From NCBI GenBank assembly GCA_025024175.1, contig QCXZ01000041.1, positions 6,381,786-6,445,785 on the forward strand: a stretch of DNA of 64,000 nucleotides, given 5' to 3'. Below, one piece after another: positions 12,681-24,429 of this stretch. The translations under genes and the position numbers were made by a program. Origin of the DNA: Rhyzopertha dominica (lineage: Eukaryota; Arthropoda; Insecta; Coleoptera; Bostrichidae). Each line of letters opens with the position of its first letter. Within the stretch, counting starts at the first letter, position 1. Under the pieces are notes generated by a model. The model saw nothing but the letters and a program-made list of their open reading frames with translations. It ran no database searches and was not told where the DNA came from.

Positions 12681-12744
12681 TTTGGTCAGGATTTGAACCC
12701 GGAATCTTTAGATTACTAGTCAAACGTGTTAATCACTGCACCAT
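12681..12744 (-). tRNA. tRNA-Thr(AGT)-like fragment (copy 2)
   Basis: Second-duplicate copy of the fragment at 5305-5368. Confidence 0.55.
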
Positions 12745-12829
12745 TATTAAAATTCTAGGTCAAAGCCGGCAATACTTTTTCGATTGTTGTCCAAATAAAT
12801 CTCATTTATGTATATTTTAGACAATTCAG

Positions 12830-13970
12830 TCGATTATTATCTTTGAATGCATTTATTACCCGACATAAATTTCCATTTACAGGATAAAACAGAATATCAA
12901 CAGTTTTAGTAAATACACAGCCCACACTATAATATAATATACTACCGCTCAGTTACTACAAACGACAACAGCTTTTTCAGACTATCACAATGTCCAGATA
13001 TCCTATTAAAGTTATTCGATATAATAAAAACAGGCGACTTAACAAGCATATTGGTTCTAGCATTGGAACAATAAAAAGTGCCATCATCCCGGGAACCAAG
13101 CCTAGGTACTCTTATATTAAATAATGCCAGCAAAGAAGGACAATCGACATCTGCATGAAATACTTTGAATAAAAATGTTAAACTAGTGCGTATCCTTCTA
13201 GCTTGCAGAGAACTAACGTCAAACCTTTGCAACAAGAGTGTATGATTATATCCTCTATGTGTATAATAATTGTCTACTCGTTACGATAAAAACTTAAGAA
13301 ATCGACTTTGAATTTTCTCAGTTTGGTTTATGTGTATTTGATAATGAGGATACCATATCAAACTGCAGTAATCCAACTTGGAACGAACAAAAGTAAAATA
13401 TAAAGATGTCAGTACACTAATATTATTAAACGATACTGAGTTGCGAATAATAAAACCTAGAGCTTTATAGGCAGCTTTTACCGTTGAGTCTATGTGACCA
13501 GCAAAAGATAATTTACAATCATAACTCACAGCAAGATCTTTAACGCTGTAGCAGCGCATCAAGTCGACTGCTTCAATTGTATAATTAAATATTAAAGTTT
13601 GCATTCTAAGGGTAAAAGTGCAAACCTTACACTTGTCAATATTAAGAGGCAATCTATTCACAGCACACTATCTAGCTACTCGGTTAACCTGCCCTTGCAA
13701 TACTAAACAGTCATCCTCGCGGGATACATCAGAAAATAATTTCAAGTCATCCGCAAAAAAAACAGATGATTAGATTCCAACGAAAGTGATAGATCATTTA
13801 TAAACAAAATAAACAGCAATGGCACTAAGTTAGAACCCTGAGGAACTCCGGAGGTTGCTAAAAAGTTGTATGATTTAAAACCGTTATATGTAACGTATAA
13901 TTTACGTTGAGGGAACATGATTATATTATAATACTAATCCTTATCAAGGTTTATTTCAATAATTAACATC
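12830..13970 (-). mobile_element. Non-LTR retrotransposon (I/Jockey/CR1-like), 3' part of RT
   Basis: Translation of the minus strand shows, in order: SGVPQGS (RT motif B, near 13840), FADDLKLFSD (catalytic motif C, near 13755), then the frame at 13661-13281 with INKxK-type and LxVSYDCKL thumb motifs and a C-terminal tail. An in-frame stop replaces Trp between FADD and the 13661 frame, and further frameshifts follow. The 5' RT half and endonuclease are absent, so the copy is 5'-truncated as usual for LINEs. The 3' end runs into ATTATT-like sequence near 12833. A diverged relative lies in the opposite orientation at 41190-42523. Confidence 0.85.
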
Positions 13971-14229
13971 GGGCAGGTTAAGTTTAAGCCATGAACACAG
14001 TTGTCGAAATTTGGTATGGACCATTTACTGATATGTTTACTATACTCTCGGTCTTCTTATGTCTTCTTCTTGCTAATATATCAATACCCGGACAAAATAC
14101 GGGAAAATCACTCTCTAACTGAAGTTATAATACCGTCACCAATAAAACAAGAAATTGGTGAATACTAAAAACATAATGGAAGAACGACCTATTAAAGAAA
14201 TCCTCTAAAAGAGACTGAAGACGCCGCGC

Positions 14230-15540
14230 CGGTGCAGATATAAAAATAACTTGGCAACGTATGATTTAGTGTATGGTCATTGTTTTTTGTAGGTCATTTT
14301 CACTTCTGCAATTGCTGTATTAAAGGTGGTGTCCTCGAATAAAATAAAATCAGATGTAGTCGATGACAATTTGGATGCACGCCCTTGAACTTTATCTAGT
14401 TTTAATATCATCCACAAAGTGAGGATTCCACATCCTAGCTGCGTATTACACAATAGTATGTGTACAGATTTTAATGATTTTTGCCAGTAATTTAAACGAA
14501 ATATTTCTGAAAGATTTAGAGATTAGAAATGTTACTTTGTTTGCCCGTTTAACAATATGTCCAAATGCGAAGCCCATTTTAAGTCGTGTAATACGATTAC
14601 TCCCCAATCCTTTTGTTATTTTACGTTAGTGAGTTGTTTTCCATTAAGTGAATAATTTCTTATGAGATTGTCGGTGACTATATAATGAACAGTACATTTT
14701 TCAGCGTTTAATTCTAAGCACCATGTTTTGCACCACATTTTGAAGTTTGTTAAGGAATGTCGAATGTCAACATAGTCACTTAAAGGGTTTCAAAAAAACT
14801 TAGTGTCATCAGCGAAAAGAGATACTTTACAACGTATCTAGTGTACCAAGTCAGATGTAAAGACCTCAAACAAGAGTAGCTCCAGAAGTAATCCCTGGAG
14901 GACTCTTCTTACTTCATAAGGCAGTGATAATTGATCTTCTACTCTAACATAGCACACTCTGCCTTTTAGAAAAATCAACTATTCCCCTGACCCCAAAGTG
15001 TTTCAGTTCTTGAAGTTGCTAGTTACTTCTGCCAATCTCCTTAGTCCAAATATCTAGACACTCCAAAAGATTGCTCATGTTGATCTTTTGGGCAATAACC
15101 CAGGCTGGTTGTTATTCAGTACTCCAGAGGCACGAAGAAAATCAGTGACTTTTCGAGATATGATTTTTGGAGACACTTGCGCGTCAACGAAGTTAAATAT
15201 ATCTGTCTATAGCTTTCAAGGGAAAATTTGTCAGCATTCTTGTAGACAGGCGCAACAATTACTTGTTTCCGTTCGCTTAGAAGCTTGCCGCGGAAAAGAG
15301 AAAGTTGCATAATATTTACCAAATGTTCTGTCAAAGAATATTCGCTATTTTTAGGAAATATGGGGTCGCCGTAACGTTCCCAAGAGATCTACCATTTCTG
15401 GTTCTTATTGGTAAATCAGGTATATTATTTAAAGATTCGTCAGTAAAATTAGTAGCAAACTCCACTGCGAAGATATTGGCCACCGCATTGGATCGAATAC
15501 TAAATTATTGCTGTGGTTAACTATTAGTCTGGATATCTTA
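14230..15540 (-). mobile_element. Degenerate non-LTR retrotransposon RT
   Basis: Minus-strand reading gives the upstream part of a LINE RT in 15334-15116: a VxVAPVYKN segment followed by SYRQIYLTSL, the degenerate form of the NYRPISLTS motif. Further 3', near 14820-14791, is SLFADDTKFF (motif C), then a WCLELNAEKC segment and DWGVIVLHDLKW (thumb). Stops and frameshifts separate the pieces. The middle RT motifs are scarcely readable. It is a different family from the RT remnant just downstream at 12830-13970. Confidence 0.8.
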
Positions 15541-15544
15541 GAAT

Positions 15545-15870
15545 ATATGCTATTATTAATGTATTTTCAAGATTGCTTGTTACTTTTGCTAACCACCAAA
15601 CCCATACCTTGTAAATTACTAAATTAGGCGCCTGTCTGTATACGGCTTATTATTCAGGAGAATGGGTGTTTGCGCCAGATATTGCTATCTTGCAAATATA
15701 TAATTTCTTCTGAAACTACACAACATATCCTTAATTTCTTTAAAAAATGCATACTACATCTTAAGGTTCAGTAAATATCTCAAATGCAGCAATCGTAAAA
15801 ATACTTCAAACCAAAGTGCCGACAATTTGTTTCAAATTCTACACACGGCAAGGCCTAGAAGTATCGGTTC
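15545..15870. other. AT-rich, nothing recognised
   Basis: Short spacer between the RT remnant and a GC-rich island. No coding or structural signal was seen. Confidence 0.5.
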
Positions 15871-16380
15871 TACGTGAAATAAGTGAAATGACGACGATGC
15901 TGCCATTGCTATCCTTGCTTCCGAACGGGGAATCCCGAATCCCGAGCAAACAAATTTTTCTCCCAGCCGCAAATCACATTTCCACAACAACCCGGAGAGT
16001 GAGGCAGATTTAATGCGGTTAGAGATTGCCTTTATAATACGGCACATTCAATTATGAACTTTATACATATTCATTCAGAAAACCAGTCCAATTACCGCTA
16101 ATTCAGGGCGCGAACAAAAATGGCGAAAATGGAAAAGAAATTCGCATTCTCACATCCGAACAATTCGCCGGCCTCATCTGCGCGCCTGTCAGCCCTTCCC
16201 GATTCGTATTCAAGGGGTGAGCCCGGCTCCAATTATTGGGCTCCCTTTTACTTGGATTCCGCCGGCTTCGACGAGGAAGTCGCAGCTTCTTAGACTTCGC
16301 CAACGCGTGATGTGCCTTATACATTAGCGGGCGGCCCACGAGAACCACCAGACTATGTTGCAAGTTCATGGCGTTAGCTC
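15870..16380. other. GC-rich island, candidate regulatory element
   Basis: About 0.5 kb of CpG-containing, balanced-composition sequence in AT-rich DNA. It includes TTTATAATACGG- and CAATTATTGGG-type stretches like homeodomain or Hox target sites. The short frames across it show no protein family. Function is an inference. Confidence 0.4.
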
Positions 16381-16539
16381 CTCCTTGAAAAGCGAAAACG
16401 AACTAGGCTGCTATTCTCGCATACGAAATGGGGATGCCAAGCTTTTGATGTCGCCGTCCATTGCAATTATGATTAGTACCTTGTCTGTTATCAATAGAAT
16501 CTGTTTACAAATGGAGATAGGTAACATCAGAGATATCGT

Positions 16540-17360
16540 CTCCACTCCACATTCTACTCACTCCGTTTTCCGTTGTGTCCATCTCTCATACTTTACTTCG
16601 CTAGACTTTCTTTAACTCTTTCTCGAATTCTATTATTTTTTGTTCTCTTTGTCCCTTTTACCCTGTCTACCCCTTTCAGATATTTTACTTTTGCTGGCTA
16701 CAACTCGTTTCCAGGTCTGTTATTCAACACTTATCTTTTACTTCCATTGTGCTAGTATTTGCAGCTATATTGTCTTGTGAACTGCAGTCTTCTTATTTAT
16801 TTCGCTTTCGCTTATAGATGAACTCCTTTAAATATTCGTTAACTATCGTTTATTGTCTCTACTACTACCTAAAGCTGTTAACTTATTTCAATATTTATTC
16901 TGATGTCTCCTTTGCTTTTGTTTTATTGTCATCCTTTTTTGTTAATTCTTTCTCAAATGTTTCTATTTTAGATCATTTTCATCATCATATACATACTTCC
17001 TTAATGTGCGATCCCTGAGTATTCCATTCAACAGCTTCCGTACACTTATTAGTATGATAATTCCCTTAATTTCCACATTCTTCTGTATCATATTCTTTAT
17101 GCGTTGGTACAAACATACCCCAATTCCACAACTCTGGCACCTCTTTGTGTTACCTGCATTTTTTTTACTTCCGACACCACGTGTTGTATTATTTTTGTCT
17201 TGTTTAATTTGATCATGCATTGCTGTCTTTCTAATATTTCTCAAAGTATTTTTCTTCTAAAAATAATTTGCTGTGACTATTCTATTTATGTTCCCAAGTT
17301 AGATTCAAATATCGTATTTGATTTTGACTTCCAGCCCTTGCAAATGTTGTATTCATGATC
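16540..17360. other. Pyrimidine-skewed segment
   Basis: The plus strand is strongly C+T biased, most of all at 16560-16680, where only about 22% of bases are purines by hand count. The several overlapping short frames here follow from this skew. It may be a decayed element's untranslated region; no family was recognised. Confidence 0.4.
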
Positions 17361-17689
17361 TTAAATCAAGTGACCTAACAGAGCATTTAATAGTTAACCG
17401 ACATCCTATCCTCCGAGCTGGGAAGACACAGGTAAATTAACCCTAAAACGTGGCGGAGCGACGCGCTGTGTCGTTGAAACCAGCAGACATTGGGATTTGG
17501 AATTCCTCGTCGACCTTCATCGGATATACAGCGTATAAAATCGACTCCTAGGGCTGGAGGTAGTCAGGGGTGCAATCAAAGGTGCCTTCATCTTTGTAGT
17601 TGCGATCAAGCAGCAATTCTGGTACTGCGACCAGTAAGTAACAAGAAAAATCAATGTGAATTTGTGTGCCGCTCGCAACTCATTGAAAC

Positions 17690-18740
17690 TTCTACAGACA
17701 GATGGGTGGATCAAGCAGGTATAAGCAAAATGAAAGAACTGTTGCAGCATGTGGCATTAGCGTTAGTTCCGTGCAAGATTATTTGCGTCTTCAACGAAAT
17801 ACTGCTAAGTTTTTTTACAGAAGGTTTAGGAAAATTACTTACCTATATCTATTTTCTTAGGATCTGTAAATAAGGCGGCCTTACAACGAAAAGATCTTTT
17901 AACTAAAGACTTGTCACTAGAAATTAAGGAGTAATCTACTCGCTCTATAAAAAAAGAATACGTAACTTAAGAATTGAAAACTGATACATCTGCTCTAAGT
18001 GGAGTTATTCCACTTTATTTTTACAATTGTAAAGCGCTTTGGGCCACATGTTAGCCATCGTCAGTACAAAAATTATTTATGAAGGAAAACTAACAGTTTG
18101 ACAAAGTCAAATATCAGAAACAAGCAAACTTGACTGCAAACTGAAAAGCAACCCACATGCCAGTAACTCAAACGAAACATTAATTTAGATCAAACAAAGA
18201 ATTTAGAATAGGACAATTGAAATTACTTGCTAAAATTTGAAAAGTAAAGCAAAATCTTTAGGCTTCCGTTCAAAAAAAAAACGCAAAATAGAGAATCTCT
18301 ATGCGAAATGTCTTATATTGTCGAAACTATATAAAAAATTTAAAACTTCAGTCCCCAAAACCGTTTGTCTTTTTACATGAGACTTGGTGGAGAAAACAGA
18401 TCTTGGCAAGGCAACAGTATGCGTTGTTACCACCAACCAACGAAATGTGGAACAGGAAAACGTTACATTATTGTTCATGGGGGGTGCAAAATGGGTTTTA
18501 TACCAGAAGCAGGACAGTGTTTTGCAAGTGGCAAGAAGTCATGAAAACATGAAGGCTGTTTTCTTCAAAGAGCTATCTATTATCGTATTGGCAATGCCTC
18601 GTATCAGCCAAAGAAAAAATCCTGAGCCAATTGGTTCATGGGGAAAAACTACATCATCTTAAGGAACACCAGGTTTCTGTACCTGCAGAAATCTACTTAA
18701 CATCTGATTTACTAAAACTGGCCAAACCGGAAAATTTGAA
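17690..18740 (+). mobile_element. Degenerate IS630/Tc1-like DDE transposase
   Basis: Plus-strand pieces lie in colinear order for an arthropod IS630-Tc1-type transposase. An HTH-like segment NERTVAACGISVSSVQDYL is at about 17730-17790. FLHETWW follows near 18380, where the family has LDETW. The segment GKRYIIVHGGCKMGFIP is near 18460-18510, HENMKAVFFKEL near 18540-18575, and a GNASYQPKK segment near 18590, where the family has DNAPYH. The last piece resembles the C-terminal helical part (to about 18735). The pieces sit in different frames. The first two acidic catalytic positions appear lost (D to H, D to G). The element is dead. Confidence 0.7.
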
Positions 18741-19430
18741 ATTTTAATGAAATTTGTCTGTTTTAGAGGATTTAAACTTGATTTTAATTCTAATTTCTTA
18801 TAATTGTTCCATAGGAGAAATTACAACAAACACGTTGAGTTCAGGTAGATATATGCTGTTACATTATAGTTTGTATAGTATGGACCTATAATGTGTTACC
18901 CAATAATATCAACCCACACATTTAGTTTCTGAGGATACTCAGTATACTGATTCATAATCCACTCAGGATTTGCACTAGGCCAGTAGCGGCAGTTAAATCT
19001 ATTTAGGAAAAACGTGGCTTCGTTAGAATATAACGTCGCGAGGTTTTGATAGTCATTGGTCAAGTCCATCATCATACACAAAACTGAATTTTTGTTAGCT
19101 CATGGAGAAGGTATATTTTCTTTTTTAACGTGCAAAAATGTTGTGCCAGCAACAAAATATACTTGAACGATTTGGCCGCGCAGCCTGCTTCAACGGTTCG
19201 ACGATTTTGTACAAAAATGGGTAAGCCTGCTCAACTTTTAATAATAAAATATTATTTTTATATAAATAAGTATTATTATTATTATAGCACAAAGGATGTT
19301 GAAAAAAGGGAAGGAAACTAACCTAACATGCCCAGACCCATTCTAGAATGGTAGTTACGTTCGATTTTCGATTTACAATACCCATAATATCTGGATCACC
19401 TGTTTTCGTTTGTGGCATTTCCACAAAGTC
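18740..19430. other. AT-rich, nothing recognised
   Basis: No gene, RNA or terminal repeat seen. A short run of ATT units lies near 19270-19285. Confidence 0.5.
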
Positions 19431-19439
19431 CGAAATAAA

Positions 19440-19930
19440 TTTACCCCCGCTTCATTTAACACGCCGAACCCGTTTTCGGCGTGTCCGCCCTCCGCAGCCG
19501 ATTCAAAACAACCCCCAACTTACCAGAAACGCCGTCCGTCCCTCGGACACCGCAAAGCCGGCCGATCCAATATATCAAGTATTTTTCAACAACTTAATCG
19601 CATCAAGTAAATGATTCGACATAATCTAGTGCGCGGGGCTGTAGCGAAAGGTTTCCTGGACAATGAGCAGAAAACTGACTCCTAGCTTAGCGTCCCGAGA
19701 TTGAATAATGCCCCACGGTCCCCGAGTTACACTGCCCAGATGCGATCATTACTCGCCCATTCAGCTCCGGTTGCTCCGGTTTTAGAGATGCTTCCGGTTT
19801 GTTTGCCACCTGCCAGATGCAGGGCGGATTTTCGACGACCCCGGACGAAGTCGGAAGGTAAACGTGGCGCTTTTCGAAACAAACAATTGCAAGTAGGTTT
19901 TTGTTGACGCAAACGGAAGCAGAATGCTAC
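19440..19930. other. GC-rich island with a 10-bp hairpin
   Basis: About 0.5 kb of GC- and CpG-rich sequence. It begins with a perfect inverted repeat, ACACGCCGAA (19459-19468) and TTCGGCGTGT (19475-19484), with a 6-base loop. Both strands have 60-90 codon frames without recognisable domains. Candidate conserved non-coding element. Confidence 0.4.
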
Positions 19931-21120
19931 AAAAAAGTTTTTTTGTTTGTCGACGCTAAGTGAAATTCGCCTGTCCGGAACTAAGACTTTTGATTGAGAT
20001 TGTAAGAGAAAATAAATAAATTGTAACTAAACAATCACTGCTTACGTAGAACATTGCAGGATTCGTTCACAAGAACGTAGGGTAGGAGACAACTTGAATG
20101 ATAGCAATTGTGGCATACTGAGACAAGAAAATAAACTGATAGCACCAATAACACTTGAAATGATAGTTGTAAAAAACATGCAACCTTAACTAGAGTTTAT
20201 AGTGAATAATCTGAAACTAAATTCACTTTGCGCAAGATCAAACCTAATATCCGCGTTAGGTATAACACAGTTATTAATATCTTCCAAGTGGGTTCCTTGA
20301 TGTTCCCCCATTGTCACCTGGAGAGTCATGGTGTAAAAATCAAGAATGAGTCATCGACCTGTAACTTTAGGAATTACGACGTAGGCTGACACGGTCGGTA
20401 TATAAGTACACCTACAATGCCAATTTGAGCCCAGTGAAATAAAATTACTTTGAAAGGGTTAACCTTTGTCATATTCATTTTATCTCAAAGTTTTCCACCT
20501 ATTTAACATGAACAACTTACCGCCATGAAAAGGTTTCCCGACAGTTTTGCTCCAAAATACGCTATGCTGTTAAAATATTTAAGTATGAGATGAAGGACTA
20601 CAAGAAAGTATTTTTTGGCATCTCGTACTCAAATGGAATAGTATCAAAGAAACTGATGCTACTGAAAATACCTAGTACAGTACATAGAATATCGAGCTAT
20701 TTATGCCTGCCTAACTAGTTGAAGTTCTAATATTACAGCCTTTGTTAGAAGTTGCAGGAGGAATATTGGTAAACATCAAAAAACCATCAAGTTTCCTTTA
20801 TGTATATTGTCAAACAAAGAATCTTTTCAAGATTTATTTGCATTCAATTCAACTATAATTCTAAATTGGTTTCACTGTTAACGTCAGTATCAGCATTTTT
20901 ATTTTCGTTAAACTTCCTTTGAGTGGCGGATTATGCGCTAGTTCAGCACTTTACTACGCATGTACAATCTTTATAACGTATGCACCTATTCTAGTATAAA
21001 TAATGCAAATAATCAAATATTTTTATCTTTAACAATGGTTTTATTTCTTACTTAATTTTTTACGAACGTTTTGTTTACAGAACTATTTTGTGTTGTTAAT
21101 AAATTACGTTAAGGTGACCT
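19930..21120. other. AT-rich, nothing firmly recognised
   Basis: A TATATAAG box at 20399-20406 followed by an AATAAA-like sequence could suggest a solo LTR, but no boundaries or flanking duplication were found. Confidence 0.4.
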
Positions 21121-21129
21121 AAGTCGTAT

Positions 21130-21340
21130 CACTCCTGCCCTTGTCCCAAGTTCTGTTTCAGGTACTAATTTCAACAATGCCAACAGCTTGCAGTTGAGCT
21201 AGTGCCTTAATTTATTTAACACTAATCGGACTGGCTGTATGTACGGCTGAATAAAAAGGCTTTGCGTTTGGTTCACCAAGCTTTTTTTTAGAAAATATAT
21301 CGAAGTTATTATTGTAACATTCATACGGTATATTTTCCAG
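21130..21340 (-). mobile_element. Possible Ty3/gypsy-like pol fragment
   Basis: A minus-strand reading, interrupted by one stop, gives KLGEPNAKPFYSAVHTASP followed by ALAQLQAVGIVEIST. This resembles the segment just before and at the start of a gypsy-type RT, where sequences of the style 'LxxxGIIxxS' occur. It is a short stretch, weakly supported, with no LTR nearby. Confidence 0.3.
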
Positions 21341-21344
21341 AACA

Positions 21345-22465
21345 AGACCCATTTGTAGCTCATTAATTAATTCTGCGATTGAATTTTAAGCTTTAGAATT
21401 TTTTTTTATATTTTGTTGTATTACATACCAGACTAATTCCTAAATGCATCATTTGAAATATTTGCGCATTTTTATATTACTTGTTATTGAAAGGAATGTT
21501 TTAATATATTTCCTTTCGAATCACTTGTCCCATAAAAGTTTTTATTGAGCTTATTTGCTATCATATATTTTCATATATCAAACCTGACAAAATTTTGGAT
21601 TTTCTTCCTTTTTATATAAAGACAAGAGTGGTTTAGCATTATTTCCGATTGAAAAATTTTAATCTGCTGCATAAAATCAAGACAATCATCAAGGGCGTCG
21701 ATACGCCAGAAAGCTATCCTCTCCGAACAACCTGAGCGGCGTGACCGTGACATCATAAGTGTGCTAAAATTGATGGCCTAGTGCGTGAAAGCTATCCCGG
21801 TCGCATGAGATACAAATGGGTTTTTCTCAGATAATAAGAAAACTAAAAAATTACCTCGAAAACTAAATCAATGGCGCATAAGATTCAATGAAGCGAGCTA
21901 AACAGATTGGATACGAGACCGGGATGAAGAACAGAATCCTGGGGTGCTGTGATTGCCAATATGCGACCCCTGACCCTTTCGGTTTCACAGATGATGCGAA
22001 CTGACCGTGTGCTCCGTTCCATACCGAGTTGTATTAAAGTTTTTGGGGGAACGCGTGTTTGTGTCGTAACTCACTTGCTATTAATAGAACGATATGGTGT
22101 GTGAAAGCTGTGCTGACGGGTGTGGAACAGAAAATGTCAAAGGATTGCACGTAAACATGCCCGCGGTAATCACAAATATGCTTCGGGTGACAATTTTCAA
22201 AGGAGCCGGTAGTTACAACTCTTGAACCGAAAAAACCCAAAACCGAACCCAAAACCGTTTCAGAACAAACGAGGGGGAGTTCTAATGACGTACCTACTTC
22301 CGAAGGTTACACCATCAACCTTAACGTTATTTTTTATGGAAGCCTCTAGTTGCGACACGTCGATATAACGCTAAATATATACTATCCAACGAAGTGCGAC
22401 TTTTCAACAAATGAATAAAAATCTTCGCTGTGATGTACTACTAAAATCAATCCATTCACTAGGGC
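21345..22465. other. No recognisable gene
   Basis: Mixed-composition sequence. A minus frame at 21756-21571 looks protein-like (RIAFWRIDALDDCLDFMQ) but matches no family I can name and lacks supported splice sites. Confidence 0.4.
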
Positions 22466-22469
22466 CGTA

Positions 22470-23675
22470 GAAGCAGAATTATAATATTTTTGAAGACATT
22501 TCACAAGCAAATGAAACAATCAACGAAGAACTAAATAAACTAATGAAATTCTCTGAAAAACACAATCTAAAAATTAACCCATTGAAGTCCATCGTAATGC
22601 TGTTTGGTAGACGAAAACAGAGAGAGAATTTGTTAAATTCTGTTAATATACGGATTGGCAATGAAAGACTACCCTGTAGAACGTTGGCGCGGAACCTCGG
22701 ATTCATTGTAGACAGTGATCTACGATTTAGACGTCACATTAATAGATGCATTCAAGGAGCATTTTATAGCTTAAAATCAGTTTATAACAACCGTCATATG
22801 TTAAACAGGGGCACAAAGATTGTACTATGTGAATCCCTGGTGTTGTCCAAGTTCAATTACTGTGACACGGTGTATGGCAGCTGCATTGACAGTACTTCTA
22901 AAAGACGAATACACGGAATACAGAACGCATGTGTTCGACTCTGCTTTGGTATTCGTAGAAGGCAGAGTGTCTCCAGCAAGCTTGGAGAAGCTGACTGGTT
23001 GGACATGGAGAGTAGACGTTATCTTCCTTTAGCCGTTTTGATCCATAAAATCATACGAAACAAAACACCACCATATTTACATCAGAACGGAGGTTCATAA
23101 TGTCAATATAAGAACTAGGGGCATAATTAGTCTTCCTATACACTCTACATCATTGTTCGAGCGATTGTTCTCATACTATGCATCTAAAGTTTATAATAAT
23201 GTTCCGACTAAACTTAAACAATTGTCTATTTCACAGTTTAAAAAGCGAATCATGCAGTGGATTATCTCAAAATAATTACGTATCTCTAACTCACCTCGTA
23301 TAATTTATTGTTAGCTTGTTTTTTTCATCTAAAATTTTATCTTCAATGTACCATTGGCTATACTAACACCTTGTTACATTATTTTTTGAAAAGTGGCATC
23401 TCTATTCTCACTATATTAACACCCTTATGTTGTTTATTTTATGTTATAATTGCTAAAATACATATTTTTTCTGTTGTTTTCTAATAGTCCAAGTTATCTT
23501 GATCCAATAATAATGTAACAGCACGCAGTGATTATTAACTAATTAATCTACTGTGCAAGGAAGAGCTGATAAAGTATGCTTACCTAAATCTGAGGGCATT
23601 CTTTTTTCACACTACGGATAAGAACCAGATATACTGTTGTAACGATACTATGTGAAGGTAAACATTATTATTATT
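22470..23675 (+). mobile_element. 5'-truncated non-LTR retrotransposon, RT C-terminus and 3' tail
   Basis: The plus frame from about 22473 through 23100 (185 codons from the first Met at 22543) encodes the end of a LINE RT: an LKINPLKS segment, TLARNLGFIVDSDLRFRRHI (thumb), a KFNYCDTVYGS segment and a KxQNACVRLCFG-type helix. A frameshift near 23098 moves the last part (RGIISLPIHS to QFKKRIMQWIISK) to a second frame ending at 23274. About 400 bases of 3' UTR end in ATTATTATT near 23675. The catalytic motifs lie upstream of the truncation and are missing. It is one of the better preserved fragments here. Confidence 0.88.
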
Positions 23676-23679
23676 TAAA

Positions 23680-24235
23680 TATTAGTAAATGTGTAAATAC
23701 GAAGCTCTATTGTACGATACGAGTAGTCATGTTTGTCATTGCTTGTTATAAAGAGCAATTGCTCATTTCCTTCAAAGGGCTTGAGAATTTTAATCAGAAT
23801 CTAACAAGTCCCGTTTCAAAGGGGTAAGAAGGCATGCCATTAATGAACTTATTCCTTATTCCTCGGGAACAAAAAGGTAGCAGGTAAGGACCCAGTAATG
23901 AGAGCTACTTAATGTAATCGGATTACACCGTCGTGGTTCTCATTGGTTAAAGTTCTCAACTTTCGAGCTTCAGAAATGATCCGAGGGGTAGTCGCATTAG
24001 ATTTTCCATAATTGTGACAGTAAAATATCGGGACTATCATAAAAGGGAGGGAATACAGTGTTGTCATGTAGAATTATTTCTACACCAACATGCTGACGAA
24101 GTACAATGTGATCGTTACCTTAAAGGATGGAGTAGAGATAATTGACTTCTTGATCTTTGAAGTATAAAGAATTTTCCTTAGGATAATTCAGTATATATAT
24201 CAGCAGAATAAATGTATATTATTACTGATTACCGT
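23680..24235. other. AT-rich, nothing recognised
   Basis: No coding or structural signal beyond background. Confidence 0.5.
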
Positions 24236-24239
24236 ATCC

Positions 24240-24420
24240 AGCTAATTGTTTCCTTCTTAATAGTTTCATTTTGCAAGCGAAATATTGTTTGTGTTGGTGC
24301 GGTTAATTCTTTCTAGCCCATTTGTGCTACCCTTTTTTCTGCTTAACAGTTTTTTCAATTCATAAGGGATGCATGGGCGTTTCTTCTTCCTCAAGTGCGT
24401 GGTAATTACGCTACGATCAA
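24240..24420 (-). mobile_element. Possible non-LTR linker fragment
   Basis: The minus strand reads HLRKKKRPCIPYELKKLLSR, similar to the basic linker between endonuclease and RT in LINEs. It ends at a stop after about 45 codons. It is isolated and short, so the call is tentative. Confidence 0.3.
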
Positions 24421-24429
24421 GTAGTTCTT

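Larger units (their letters stand above)
7362..14034. repeat. Long direct duplication, copy 2 (cleaner copy)
   Basis: Counterpart of 1-6646. It keeps longer reading frames than copy 1 and runs on into unique sequence after 14034, so it is the better consensus. One base is unresolved (N at 10981, where copy 1 has C). Sub-features below are given for both copies. Confidence 0.93.

Noticed and set aside
20060..20470. Possible solo LTR with TATATAAG and AATAAA
   Set aside because: No matching ends, target duplication or second LTR could be found.
21571..21756. Protein-like minus frame RIAFWRIDALDDCLDF
   Set aside because: It may be an exon or element remnant, but I could not name a family or support splice sites.
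22034..22252. Possible 38-bp minus exon with CACCCGTCAG acceptor and CAAGTGAGT donor
   Set aside because: Good-looking sites occur by chance; the peptide is tiny and does not resemble the expected kinesin motor.
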